The position numbers and the translations under genes were made by a program. Source: Streptomyces hayashii (GTDB lineage Bacteria > Actinomycetota > Actinomycetes > Streptomycetales > Streptomycetaceae). Taken from it: a stretch of 51,796 nt of DNA. Position 1 is the stretch's first letter, and every line of letters begins with the position of its first letter. The stretch spans positions 1 through 51,796 of the forward strand of contig NZ_JAHHIU010000111.1 in assembly GCF_024539815.1 (NCBI RefSeq), given 5' to 3'. The notes below the pieces were generated by a model. That model made no database searches. It had not been told where the DNA came from and was given only the letters and a program-made list of their open reading frames with translations. Positions 29,128-37,655 of this stretch are shown in pieces.

Positions 29128-29134
29128 CGATGGC

Positions 29135-30529
29135 ATGAGCACCACGGAGCGTCCCAGGATCCTCGTAGTAGGCGGTGGGTACGTAGGCCTGTACGCAGCT
29201 CGGCGTATCCAGAAGAAGATGCGCTACGGCGAGGCGACCGTCACGGTCGTCGACCCCCGGTCGTACATGACCTACCAGCCCTTCCTCCCCGAAACCGCCG
29301 CCGGCAACATCTCCCCGCGTCATGTCGTCGTCCCGCTGCGACGCGTGCTGCCCAAGGCGGAGGTTCTCACCGGCCGGGTCACCACCATCGACCAGGACCG
29401 CAAGGTCGCCACGATCGCCCCCCTCGTGGGCGAGGCGTACGAGCTGCATTTCGACTACCTGGTGATCGCGCTCGGCGCGGTCTCCCGCACCTTCCCGATC
29501 CCCGGCCTCGCCGAGCAGGGCATCGGCATGAAGGGCGTCGAGGAGGCCATCGGCCTGCGCAACCACGTCCTTGAGCAGCTGGACAAGGCCGACTCCACCA
29601 CCGACGAGGAGATCCGCCGCAAGGCGCTCACCTTCGTCTTCATCGGTGGCGGCTTCGCCGGTGCGGAGACCATCGGCGAGGTCGAGGACCTGGCCCGCGA
29701 CGCGGCCAAGTACTACAAGACGGTGTCCCGCGACGACATGCGCTTCATCCTGGTCGACGCCGCGGACAAGATCCTGCCCGAGGTCGGCCCCAAGCTCGGC
29801 CAGTACGGCAAGCAGCACCTGGAGAGCCGGGGCGTGGAGATCTACCTCTCCACCTCCATGGACTCCTGCGTCGACGGCCACGTCGTGCTGAAGAACGGGC
29901 TGGAGGTCGACTCCAACACGATCGTCTGGACCGCCGGCGTCAAGCCCAACCCGGTCCTCGCCCGTTACGGCCTCCCGCTCGGCCCGCGCGGTCACGTCGA
30001 CACCGCCCCGACCCTCCAGGTCCAGGGCACCGACTACATCTGGGCCGCCGGCGACAACGCCCAGGTCCCCGACGTCGCCGCCCGCAAGGCCGGCGTCGAG
30101 AACGCCTGGTGCCCGCCGAACGCCCAGCACGCGCTGCGTCAGGCCAAGGTCCTCGGCGACAACGTGATCTCCGGCATGCGGGGCTTCCCGCAGAAGGAGT
30201 ACGCGCACTCCAACAAGGGTGCGGTGGCGGGCCTCGGCCTGCACAAGGGCGTCGCGATGATCGTCATGGGCAAGGTGAAGATCAAGCTCAAGGGCCGTCT
30301 CGCCTGGTACATGCACCGTGGCTACCACGGCATGGCGATGCCGACCTGGAACCGCAAGATCCGCGTCTTCGCCGACTGGACCCTCGGCATGTTCCTCAAG
30401 CGCGAGGTCGTGGCGCTGGGCGCGCTGGAGTCCCCGCGCGAGGAGTTCTACGAGGCCGCCAAGCCCGCCCCGGTCGCCGCGAAGCCGGCCGCCGAGAAGA
30501 CCGAGAACGAGAAGGCCAAGGCCTCCTGA
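29135..30529 (+). CDS. ndh: Type II NADH dehydrogenase
   Basis: A 464-residue flavoprotein that passes electrons from NADH to menaquinone without pumping protons, on the inner face of the membrane. It has two dinucleotide-binding folds: the FAD site VVGGGYVGLYAA (about residues 12-23) and the NADH site FIGGGFAGAE (about 168-177), plus the FAD-closing segment YIWAAGDNAQVPD (about 306-318). The C-terminal amphipathic helices (about 385-430) would anchor it. The last 30 residues are an Ala/Pro/Lys tail (AKPAPVAAKPAAEK). Two Rex sites upstream suggest redox control. A strong hairpin follows. Confidence 0.93.
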   Translation: MSTTERPRILVVGGGYVGLYAARRIQKKMRYGEATVTVVDPRSYMTYQPFLPETAAGNISPRHVVVPLRRVLPKAEVLTGRVTTIDQDRKVATIAPLVGEAYELHFDYLVIALGAVSRTFPIPGLAEQGIGMKGVEEAIGLRNHVLEQLDKADSTTDEEIRRKALTFVFIGGGFAGAETIGEVEDLARDAAKYYKTVSRDDMRFILVDAADKILPEVGPKLGQYGKQHLESRGVEIYLSTSMDSCVDGHVVLKNGLEVDSNTIVWTAGVKPNPVLARYGLPLGPRGHVDTAPTLQVQGTDYIWAAGDNAQVPDVAARKAGVENAWCPPNAQHALRQAKVLGDNVISGMRGFPQKEYAHSNKGAVAGLGLHKGVAMIVMGKVKIKLKGRLAWYMHRGYHGMAMPTWNRKIRVFADWTLGMFLKREVVALGALESPREEFYEAAKPAPVAAKPAAEKTENEKAKAS

Positions 30530-30580
30530 CCCCCGGTCACCCGACCCCGGTCCCCTGGGCCCGCGGTCACTGAGACACCC

Positions 30581-30624
30581 CCGAAGGGGCCGTCCGCCAT
30601 CCGTGGTGCGGACGGCCCCTTCGG
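30581..30624 (+). terminator. Terminator of ndh
   Basis: CCGAAGGGGCCGTCCGC (30581-30597) and GCGGACGGCCCCTTCGG (30608-30624) form a perfect 17-bp stem with a 10-nt loop. Confidence 0.88.
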
Positions 30625-30926
30625 CGTCCCCGGCCGCGCCGCGGCACCGTTGTCACCCTTTGTGATGACGATCTCCGTTTGCGCCGGTCCCCGTGGTCGG
30701 GCAGGCCGAGAATCCATCGACGTCCCGTACCCCATCGACATCGACATCGACATCGCCCCGGAGCCCTCGACGCGCTCCGACGCGTCCGCCCCCGCCGGCG
30801 GCGCCGGAGTGTGCCGTGTGCAGGTATTTTGCCCAGCCGTGACGGCGTCGCGGGACTGGACACCGAGGCCTGTCGTGTTTACGTGGTGACAGGACATCCG
30901 GGATCGCCGTCACGGAGGTGTGCATC
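30625..30926 (+). other. Upstream region of cfa with ATCGAC repeats
   Basis: A 302-bp gap. CATCGACATCGACATCGACA (starting about 30735) holds three ATCGAC units. CTGTC and GACAG arms flank GTGTTTACGTGGT at about 30873-30895, a possible operator close to the start. Short frames here have no family similarity I recognise. The ribosome site is GGAGG at about 30914. Confidence 0.4.
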
Positions 30927-32216
30927 ATGGCCGACGCCGCGCCGCGGCTCCATGAGCTCGTCGAACAGATGCTGGGAGCCCCTTTCCCGGTGCGCGTCCG
31001 CGCGTGGGACGGTTCGCAGGCGGGCCCGCCCGGCGCGCCGGCCCTGGTCGTACGCCACCGCCGGGCGCTGCGCCGGCTGCTGTTCAAGCCCGGCGAACTG
31101 GGCCTGGCCCGCGCCTGGGTGGCAGGCGACCTGGACGTCGAGGGGGACCTGTACACCGCGCTCGACCTGGTCTCCGGGCTGCTGTGGGAGCGCGGCGAGG
31201 ACGCCCGCACCTTCGCCCGGGCGCTGCGCGACCCCGAGTTCCGCACCGCGGCCCGCGGCCTGCTGAGGCTCGCCGGCCCCCCGCTGCCGCCCGCCCCGCC
31301 CCGCGAGGAGATCCGCCGGACCGGGCACCTGCACACCCGCCGAACCGACAGACGCGCCGTCAGCCACCACTACGACGTCGGCAACGACTTCTACGCCCTC
31401 GTCCTCGGCCCGTCCATGGTGTACTCCTGCGCCTACTGGGAGTCCGCGGACGGCGCCCTGGAGGACGCCCAGCGCGACAAGCTCGAACTCGTCTGCCGCA
31501 AACTGGACCTGAGTCCGGGTCAGCGCCTGCTGGACGTCGGCTGCGGCTGGGGGTCGATGGCGATCCACGCGGCCCGTGAGCACGGCGCGCACGTCGTCGG
31601 GATCACCCTGTCCCAGGAGCAGGCGGCCCACGCCCGCAAGTGCGTCGCCGAGGCCGGGCTGACCGACCGGGTCGAGATCCGCGTCCAGGACTACCGGGAC
31701 GTCGCCGACGGGCCGTTCGACGCGATCTCCTCCATCGGCATGGCCGAACACGTCGGCTCCGACAAGTACCTGGAGTACGCGACCATCCTGCACGCGCTGC
31801 TGAAGCCCGGCGGCCGGCTGCTCAACCACCAGATCGCCCGCCGCCCGCAGCGCGACGAGTCCGCCTACGGCGTGGACGCCTTCATCGACGCCTATGTCTT
31901 CCCCGACGGCGAACTCGCCCCGGTCGGCACCACGGTCGGCCACCTCGAACGCGCCGGCTTCGAGGTCCGCGACGTGGAGTCGATCCGTGAGCACTACGCC
32001 CTCACGCTGCGCCGCTGGGTGGGCCGTCTGGAGGAGGCCTGGGACCGGGCGGTCCGTCTGACGAGCCCCGGCCGGGCCCGGGTCTGGCGGCTGTACATGG
32101 CCGCCTCCGCCGTCGCCTTCGAGCGCAACCGCATCGGCGTCAACCAGGTCCTGGCCGTGCGGACCCCCGAGTCGGGCGACTCCGGGATGCCGTTGCGCGC
32201 CCGCACCTGGAACTGA
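30927..32216 (+). CDS. cfa: Cyclopropane-fatty-acyl-phospholipid synthase
   Basis: A 429-residue SAM-dependent methyltransferase of the Cfa family. The N-terminal lipid-binding part (1-130) is followed by the entry motif VSHHYDVGNDFYALVLG (about 146-162) with YSCAYWE, then SAM motif I LLDVGCGWGS (about 203-212), and SIGMAEHVG with the catalytic Glu/His set. It adds a methylene bridge to unsaturated phospholipid chains at the membrane, usually under stress or in stationary phase. ATG 30927 follows GGAGG at eight bases; an upstream GTG at 30918 overlaps the ribosome site and is rejected. Confidence 0.93.
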   Translation: MADAAPRLHELVEQMLGAPFPVRVRAWDGSQAGPPGAPALVVRHRRALRRLLFKPGELGLARAWVAGDLDVEGDLYTALDLVSGLLWERGEDARTFARALRDPEFRTAARGLLRLAGPPLPPAPPREEIRRTGHLHTRRTDRRAVSHHYDVGNDFYALVLGPSMVYSCAYWESADGALEDAQRDKLELVCRKLDLSPGQRLLDVGCGWGSMAIHAAREHGAHVVGITLSQEQAAHARKCVAEAGLTDRVEIRVQDYRDVADGPFDAISSIGMAEHVGSDKYLEYATILHALLKPGGRLLNHQIARRPQRDESAYGVDAFIDAYVFPDGELAPVGTTVGHLERAGFEVRDVESIREHYALTLRRWVGRLEEAWDRAVRLTSPGRARVWRLYMAASAVAFERNRIGVNQVLAVRTPESGDSGMPLRARTWN

Positions 32217-32225
32217 CCCGTCACG

Positions 32226-32267
32226 AGCGAGGGGCCCCGCGCCGACCTCCGGCACGGGACCCCTCGT
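32226..32267. terminator. Hairpin between cfa and the convergent ABC permease
   Basis: GCGAGGGGCCCCGCGC (32226-32241) and GCACGGGACCCCTCGT (32252-32267) pair with a few G-T-type positions. It lies between two convergent genes and can act both ways. Confidence 0.65.
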
Positions 32268-32286
32268 TCAGGCCGCTCGGCGCGGC

Positions 32287-34815
32287 CTACTCCGACTTGA
32301 TCGCCTCCAGCATGTTCAGGCGGGAGGCCCGGCGGGCGGGCCACAGCGCCGCCAGGATGCCCACGCCGGCGGCCAGCGCCAGGAAGAGGGCCATCCGGGC
32401 CCAGGGCAGGACGAGTTCGTACGTGGGCATCTTCGAGCCGATCAGCTCGCCGGCCGCCCAGCCGAAGAACACGCCCAGTCCGATGCCGAGCACCCCGCCG
32501 AAGAGGGAGATCACCAGGGACTCCAGCCGGACCATCCGCTTCACCGAGCGCCGGTCCAGACCGATGGCGCGCAGCATGCCGATCTCCTGGGAGCGCTCGA
32601 AGACGGACATGGCCAGGGTGTTGACGACGCCGAGCACGGCGACGATCACGGCCATCGCGAGCAGCCCGTAGAGCATGTTCAGCACCAGCGTGAACGTCTT
32701 GGCGATCTCGTGGGAGAGGTCCGCCTTGCTCTGGACCTTGATGGCCGGGTTGGAGCCGAGGGCCTTCTCCAGCCGGTCCGCCGTGCCGTCCGAGGCCCCG
32801 CCCGACGTCTTGACCATGACCTGCATGTCGGCCGGGTCCGTCACATGCGGGGTGAGGGCCGCGTTGTCGACGATGATGCCCTGGATCAGCTCGTTGCCCT
32901 CGTAGACCCCGGCGACGGTCAGCTGCTGCTTCTTGCCGTCCTCGTAGTGCACTGTGAAGACGGAACCCGCCTTCCAGTGGTGCGACTTGGCGGTGCGCTC
33001 GTCGACGACGACCCGTGTGCCGCCCACCGTGAAGGCGCCGTCGTCGACCTTGAGGTCGGTGAGCTCGCCGAAGGCGGAGCCGGTGACGCCGGTGAGGAAC
33101 TCGGTCGTGCCGTCGATGCGGCCGGGCGCGTTGCGCATCGGGCTGGTGGCGGTCACCCCGGAGACGGACCGGAGCTTGTCGTCGACGTCCGGGGAGAGCT
33201 CGTTGCCGTTGGCCATCGACACGACGTAGTCGGCCTTGATCGCGGAGGACGCCATCTTGTCGATGGACTTCTGCAGGCTGCCCGCCATCACCGTCATGCC
33301 GGTGATCAGGGTCAGCCCGATCATCAGCGCCGACGCGGTCGCGGCCGTGCGGCGCGGGTTGCGCACCGAGTTCTGGCGGGCCAGCTTGCCGGACACCCCG
33401 AAGACGCGCAGCACGGGCGCGGCGGCCGCGATCAGCGGGCGGGACAGCAGCGGGGTCAGGATGAACACGCCGAGGATCAGCAGGACCGCGCCGATGCCCA
33501 TGGGGGCCTGGCCGTCGGAGCCGTCCATCGTCGTCGCGGTCAGGACCACCGCGACGCCCGCCGCCGAGAACAGCGCGCCCAGCGTGTTGCGCAGGATCAG
33601 CGACTTGGCGGACGCCGTCGCGTGCACGCTGCTCATCGCGGCGACCGGCGGGATCTTCGCGGCGCGGCGGCCGGGCAGCCAGGCCGCCAGCATGGTGATG
33701 ACGACGCCGACGAGGAGGGCCGCGGCGACCGTGCCCGGGGAGACGACGAGCGGCCCGTCGGGGACGGTCGCCCCGAGCGTGCCCAGCAGGGAGCGCAGCC
33801 CCGCCCCGATGCCGATGCCGGCGACCAGACCGGTCACTCCGGCGACCGCGCCGACCACCAGCGCCTCGATCAGCACCGAGCGGGTCACCTGCCGGCGCGA
33901 GGCGCCCACGGCCCGCAGCAGCGCGAGCTCCTTGGTGCGCTGGGCGACCAGCATGGTGAAGGTGTTGGCGATGATGAAGGTGCCCACGAACAGCGCGATG
34001 CCGGCGAACACCAGCAGCCCCTGCTTCATCCCGCTCATCGACGCGGAGATCATCTCCGCCTGGTCGTCGGCGAGCTGCTTGCCGGTGGTGGTCTCGACCT
34101 GGCCCTTCGGCAGGGCGGCGTCCAGGGCGGACTTCAGCGCGCTCTGCGAGGTCCCGGCGGCCGCCTTCACGTCGATCTCGTCGTAGACGCCGGGCTTGCC
34201 GAAGAGTTTCTGCGCGCTCGCCGTGTCGAACAGGGCGAGGCTGCCGCCGGCCGCGACGTTGCCGTCGTCGGTGGTGAAGACGCCGGTGATCCGCGGCGCG
34301 AGGACGGGACCGTCGACGGAGATCCGCACGGTGTCGCCGACCTCGTACCCGGCGCGCTCGGCGGTCTTCGCGTCGATGACGACCTCGTTCACGCCGCTCG
34401 GGGCGCGCCCGGAGACGAGCGGGTACCGGGTGTCCTTCGTCCCCCAGTAGTTGCCGCCCTGCGACTGGAAGCCGCCGCCTATGAGCTTGCCGTCCTTGTC
34501 CGCCATGGCGGTGAAGCCGGTCACGACGCCGACGGCGGAAGCGGCGCCCGGCGTCCTTGCGCTGCGCTCCAGCAGGGCCTGGGTCAGTTCGGGACTCTTG
34601 ACGATGCGGTCGCCGACATCGGGCTGGGACTCGGCGGTGACGGCGACGTCGACCTGGTCGAAGCCCTTGGCGGAGCTCTTCTGCAGGGCGTCGGAGATGG
34701 TGTTGGTGAAGACCAGGGTCCCCGACACGAAGGCCACGCCGAGCATCACGGCGAGCACGGTCATCAGGAGCCGGGCCTTGTGCGCGAGCACGTTGCGCAA
34801 GGCGGTACGGAACAT
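32287..34815 (-). CDS. ABC exporter permease, two FtsX domains (second copy)
   Basis: An 842-residue permease with the same plan as the protein at 6472-9051: first helix (about 18-38), extracellular MacB domain, FtsX block with AQRTKELALLRAVGASRRQV, second extracellular domain and second FtsX block with FERSQEIGMLRAIGLDRRSV. The opening LRNVLAHKARLLMTVLAVML parallels MRNFFAHKGRMALSAVAVLL of the first copy, so the two are paralogues. It works with the ATPase encoded 54 bp upstream. The cargo is unknown; lipoprotein, lipid or antimicrobial export is typical of the family. Confidence 0.9.
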   Translation of the reverse strand: MFRTALRNVLAHKARLLMTVLAVMLGVAFVSGTLVFTNTISDALQKSSAKGFDQVDVAVTAESQPDVGDRIVKSPELTQALLERSARTPGAASAVGVVTGFTAMADKDGKLIGGGFQSQGGNYWGTKDTRYPLVSGRAPSGVNEVVIDAKTAERAGYEVGDTVRISVDGPVLAPRITGVFTTDDGNVAAGGSLALFDTASAQKLFGKPGVYDEIDVKAAAGTSQSALKSALDAALPKGQVETTTGKQLADDQAEMISASMSGMKQGLLVFAGIALFVGTFIIANTFTMLVAQRTKELALLRAVGASRRQVTRSVLIEALVVGAVAGVTGLVAGIGIGAGLRSLLGTLGATVPDGPLVVSPGTVAAALLVGVVITMLAAWLPGRRAAKIPPVAAMSSVHATASAKSLILRNTLGALFSAAGVAVVLTATTMDGSDGQAPMGIGAVLLILGVFILTPLLSRPLIAAAAPVLRVFGVSGKLARQNSVRNPRRTAATASALMIGLTLITGMTVMAGSLQKSIDKMASSAIKADYVVSMANGNELSPDVDDKLRSVSGVTATSPMRNAPGRIDGTTEFLTGVTGSAFGELTDLKVDDGAFTVGGTRVVVDERTAKSHHWKAGSVFTVHYEDGKKQQLTVAGVYEGNELIQGIIVDNAALTPHVTDPADMQVMVKTSGGASDGTADRLEKALGSNPAIKVQSKADLSHEIAKTFTLVLNMLYGLLAMAVIVAVLGVVNTLAMSVFERSQEIGMLRAIGLDRRSVKRMVRLESLVISLFGGVLGIGLGVFFGWAAGELIGSKMPTYELVLPWARMALFLALAAGVGILAALWPARRASRLNMLEAIKSE

Positions 34816-34869
34816 GGGTGTCGTCTTCTCAGTCCTGCTCGTCGGCGAGCGGTAGGTCCCGGTACGGGA

Positions 34870-35640
34870 TCAGATGGTGCGGCCCTTGGCGTCGAACCGC
34901 TTCATGCGGTCCAGCACCGACTCGGCCGTCGGCCCGTACATCTCGTCGACGATCCGCCCGTCCGCGAGGAAGATCACCCGGTCCGCGTAGGCCGCGGCCA
35001 CCGGGTCGTGGGTCACCATCACCACCGTCTGTCCCAGCTCCCGTACGGAGTTGCGCAGGAAGCCCAGGACCTCGGCTCCGGAGCGCGAGTCGAGGTTGCC
35101 GGTCGGCTCGTCGCCGAAGATGATGTCCGGCCGCGAGGCCAGGGCGCGGGCGACGGCGACCCGCTGCTGCTGTCCGCCGGAGAGCTGCGAGGGCCGGTGG
35201 CTCAGCCGGTCGGCGAGCGCCACCATCCGGACGACCTTGTCCAGCCATTCCTTGTCCGGCTTGCGGCCCGCGATGTCCATCGGGAGGGTGATGTTCTCCA
35301 GGGCCGTCAGCGTCGGCAGCAGGTTGAACGCCTGGAAGATGAACCCGATCTTGTCCCGGCGCAACTTGGTGAGCTGCTTGTCCTTCAGGGAGCCGAGTTC
35401 GGTGTCGCCGATGCGCACGGAGCCGGAGGAGAAGTCGTCCAGGCCGGCCACGCAGTGCATCAGGGTGGACTTGCCGGAGCCGGAGGGCCCCATGATCGCG
35501 GTGAACTCGGCCTGGCGGAAGTCGACCGAGACGTGGTCCAGGGCGACCACCTGGGTCTCGCCCTGTCCGTAGATCTTCGACAGGTCCGTGGCGCGTGCGG
35601 CCGCTGTGGTGGTCCGGTCGGCGAGGGGGCTGGTGGTCAC
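34870..35640 (-). CDS. ABC exporter ATP-binding subunit (second copy)
   Basis: A 256-residue ATPase with GPSGSGKST (about residues 51-59), LSGGQQQR and IIFGDEPTGNLDS. It is very close to the subunit at 5687-6475, including the shared SKIYG/VKAYG entry and the C-terminal ADGRIVDEMYGPTAESVLDRM. GTG 35640 is chosen: AGGAG lies nine bases upstream, and the longer frame from 35691 adds a non-conserved leader. It is the first gene of a two-gene leftward operon. No two-component system or regulator is adjacent. Confidence 0.92.
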   Translation of the reverse strand: MTTSPLADRTTTAAARATDLSKIYGQGETQVVALDHVSVDFRQAEFTAIMGPSGSGKSTLMHCVAGLDDFSSGSVRIGDTELGSLKDKQLTKLRRDKIGFIFQAFNLLPTLTALENITLPMDIAGRKPDKEWLDKVVRMVALADRLSHRPSQLSGGQQQRVAVARALASRPDIIFGDEPTGNLDSRSGAEVLGFLRNSVRELGQTVVMVTHDPVAAAYADRVIFLADGRIVDEMYGPTAESVLDRMKRFDAKGRTI

Positions 35641-36057
35641 GGAGTGATGCTCCTGTCGGGACGACGGCGGGTTCCTGGGGACGTGAACCATCCTCCCGGC
35701 CGCCGGCCGCCGTGTAGTCAGCCGCTGTTCCGGTTCTGAGGGCAGACTCCGGACGGACCGCGGGCCGTCGTGTCATACCTGGGGATGACGGCCGCCCCCT
35801 ACTCGCTCGCGTGCCCCGCCGTCTGCCGGACATCCGTCAAGAACCGGTGGAGCAACCTCGTTCGGACGGTGAAATTCCGTCATTCCGTATGCGCAGGCGG
35901 TTTCCGCACGGGAGGCTACTGGCAGGTGTGGATGGCGGGTTCTCGGTGCTGATGCACCCTCAGTCATCAATAAAATAAGACAACATCGGGTCCGATCGTC
36001 CGCAGCCGGAGGGGCGGATCCCGATAGGGTCGGTAGCTCAAGCGGAGCCCTCGGCCT
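35641..36057. other. ABC/bldA divergent region with an AT-rich patch
   Basis: These 417 bp hold no supportable protein gene; a 60-codon frame at 35770 looks random. CAATAAAATAAGACAACATC (35967-35986) is the most AT-rich stretch in the window and sits 70-90 bp before bldA. GGTGC-TGAT-GCACC (about 35946-35959) and GACGG/CCGTC hairpins lie just before it. TAGGGT (36025-36030) is a plausible bldA -10, giving a start about 20 nt before the mature tRNA. Confidence 0.5.
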
Positions 36058-36141
36058 GCCCAGATGGTGGAATGCAGACACGGCGAGCTTAAACCTCGCT
36101 GCCCCTTCGCGGGCGTGCCGGTTCAAGTCCGGCTCTGGGCA
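36058..36141 (+). tRNA. bldA: tRNA-Leu(UAA), bldA
   Basis: An 84-nt class II tRNA. The acceptor arms GCCCAGA (36058-36064) and TCTGGGC (36134-36140) pair fully, with discriminator A36141. The anticodon loop CTTAAAC (stem GCGAG/CTCGC) gives anticodon UAA. There is a long variable arm, the T loop is GGTTCAAGTCC, and no CCA is encoded. It decodes the rare UUA codon, and in Streptomyces this tRNA (bldA) gates aerial growth and antibiotic regulators. The arm sequence differs from the GCCCGGA/TCCGGGC I recall for S. coelicolor by a paired G-C to A-T change, which preserves the stem. Confidence 0.97.
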
Positions 36142-36179
36142 CTTCCGACGTCTCGGTGATCCCTCCGCCGCCCTGACCG

Positions 36180-36208
36180 TTGACACCCGCCGAACGCGGG
36201 CGCACACT
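36180..36208 (+). promoter_or_regulatory. Promoter of pobA
   Basis: TTGACA (36180-36185, a perfect -35) and CACACT (36203-36208) are 17 bp apart. The start would be near 36215, only 70 bp after the bldA 3' end. Confidence 0.6.
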
Positions 36209-36221
36209 CACGTCCCAGATG

Positions 36222-36239
36222 AGTGAAGAAAACTTCACT
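36222..36239. promoter_or_regulatory. Palindromic operator candidate of pobA
   Basis: AGTGAAGAAAACTTCACT is a perfect inverted repeat: 7-bp arms AGTGAAG/CTTCACT around AAAA. It lies just downstream of the predicted start, where a repressor would block elongation or initiation. No regulator gene is adjacent. Confidence 0.65.
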
Positions 36240-36268
36240 GTGCGAACGTCTCCCGAAGGGAACGCCCG

Positions 36269-37444
36269 ATGCGCACCACTGTCGGCATCGTCGGCGCCGG
36301 CCCCGCCGGCCTCCTCCTCGCCCGCCTGCTGCACGTCGCCGGCATCGACTCCGTCGTGCTGGAGAGCCGCGACCGGGCCTACGTGGAGCACCGCCAGCGC
36401 GCCGGGATCCTGGAGCAGGGCACGGCGGACGTCCTGCGCGCGGCCGGCGCGGGGGAGCGCATGGACCGGGTGGGGCTGCGCCACGACGGCATCGAGCTGC
36501 GGTTCGCCAAGCGGCGCCACCGCGTGGACTTCCCCGCCCTCACCGGCGGCCGGGCCGTGACGGTCTACGCCCAGACCGAGGTGTGCAAGGACCTCATCGC
36601 CCTCCAGCTCGCCCAGGGCGGCCCGCTGCTCTTCGAGGCGGAGGCGCTGGCCGTGGAGGACGCAGCGACCGACCGCCCGCGCGTGCGCTTCCGTCACCAG
36701 GGCGTCGAGGACGTCCTGGAGTGCGACTACGTCGTGGGCTGCGACGGCTTCTGGGGCGTCGCCCGCGACGCGGTCCCGGCCGAGTCGGCCCGCGTCCACG
36801 AGCGGACGTACCCGTTCGGCTGGCTCGGGATCCTCGCCGACGTGCCGCCCTCGCACGACGAACTCGTCTACGCCCGCCACGAGCGCGGCTTCGCGCTGCT
36901 CTCCATGCGCTCGCCGTCCGTGTCCCGGCTCTACCTCCAGGTGCCCCAGGGCACGGACGCGCAGGCGTGGCGGGACGAGGAGATCTGGGACGAGCTGACC
37001 CGCCGCTTCGAGACCGACGACGACTGGCGGCTGGAGCGCGGTCCGATCACCCAGAAGTCGGTCACCCCCATGCGGTCCTACGTCCACGAGCCCATGCGGC
37101 ACGGCCGGCTCTTCCTCGCCGGGGACGCGGCCCACATCGTGCCCCCGACCGGGGCGAAGGGGCTGAACCTCGCCGTCGGGGACGTCGTCACCTTCGCGCG
37201 GGCCCTGACGCACCAGCGGGAGACGGGGTCGTCCGCCCTCCTCGACGCCTACTCCGAGACGTGCCTGCGGCGCGTGTGGCAGGCCGAGCGGTTCTCGTAC
37301 GACATGACGACCCTGCTGCACCCGGACCCCGACGCCACCCCCTTCGAGGAGCGGCTCCAGCTCGCCCGGCTGGAGCGGATCGCCTCCTCGCGGGCCGCCG
37401 AGACCGATCTGGCCGAGGGCTACACCGGCTTCCCGTTCGATTGA
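36269..37444 (+). CDS. pobA: 4-hydroxybenzoate 3-monooxygenase
   Basis: A 391-residue class A flavoprotein hydroxylase that makes protocatechuate from 4-hydroxybenzoate with NAD(P)H and O2. The FAD site GIVGAGPAGLLLARLL is at residues 6-21, the second site DYVVGCDGFWGVAR at about 153-166, and GDAAHIVPPTGAKGLNLA at about 289-306. RQRAGILEQGT near residue 44 matches PobA, where this Arg region contacts substrate and FAD. Its length equals typical PobA (390-394). GAAGGGAACG precedes ATG 36269. No pca genes are adjacent, so the pathway continues elsewhere. Confidence 0.9.
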   Translation: MRTTVGIVGAGPAGLLLARLLHVAGIDSVVLESRDRAYVEHRQRAGILEQGTADVLRAAGAGERMDRVGLRHDGIELRFAKRRHRVDFPALTGGRAVTVYAQTEVCKDLIALQLAQGGPLLFEAEALAVEDAATDRPRVRFRHQGVEDVLECDYVVGCDGFWGVARDAVPAESARVHERTYPFGWLGILADVPPSHDELVYARHERGFALLSMRSPSVSRLYLQVPQGTDAQAWRDEEIWDELTRRFETDDDWRLERGPITQKSVTPMRSYVHEPMRHGRLFLAGDAAHIVPPTGAKGLNLAVGDVVTFARALTHQRETGSSALLDAYSETCLRRVWQAERFSYDMTTLLHPDPDATPFEERLQLARLERIASSRAAETDLAEGYTGFPFD

Positions 37445-37655
37445 TCGAACGGTGGGGTTCGTCCGGTCTCCGTGGGATACCGGCCTTGTCCCGGGTTGGT
37501 CATGATCAGGGGCGGCCCGGCCCGGGAATCGCCACGCGGCGTAGCGTGTTGCGCGACAGGATGAGGGAAAGATCCTCCCCAAGCACTAGGGTCAATCCTT
37601 TGCCTACCTATTACCCTTGAGCCAAGGCCGCGCAGTGTGGCCATGGAGGAGTGCA

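Noticed and set aside
28624..29134. A partner antitoxin for the RelE-like gene.
   Set aside because: Neither strand has a frame resembling Phd, RelB or HigA; the region is better explained by regulatory sites for ndh.
30650..30889. A 79-codon frame upstream of cfa.
   Set aside because: It spans the ATCGAC repeat, has no ribosome site and no recognisable features.
32710..35739. A rightward frame of about 1000 codons opposite the second ABC pair.
   Set aside because: Composition is shadow-like and the minus strand carries clear FtsX permease and ATPase motifs.
35770..35952. A 60-codon rightward frame before bldA.
   Set aside because: No ribosome site, no family similarity, Cys/Trp-rich random composition.
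36222..36239. Reading the pobA palindrome as a Rex site.
   Set aside because: The GTGAA/TTCAC halves are six bases apart rather than four, and the outer bases do not match.
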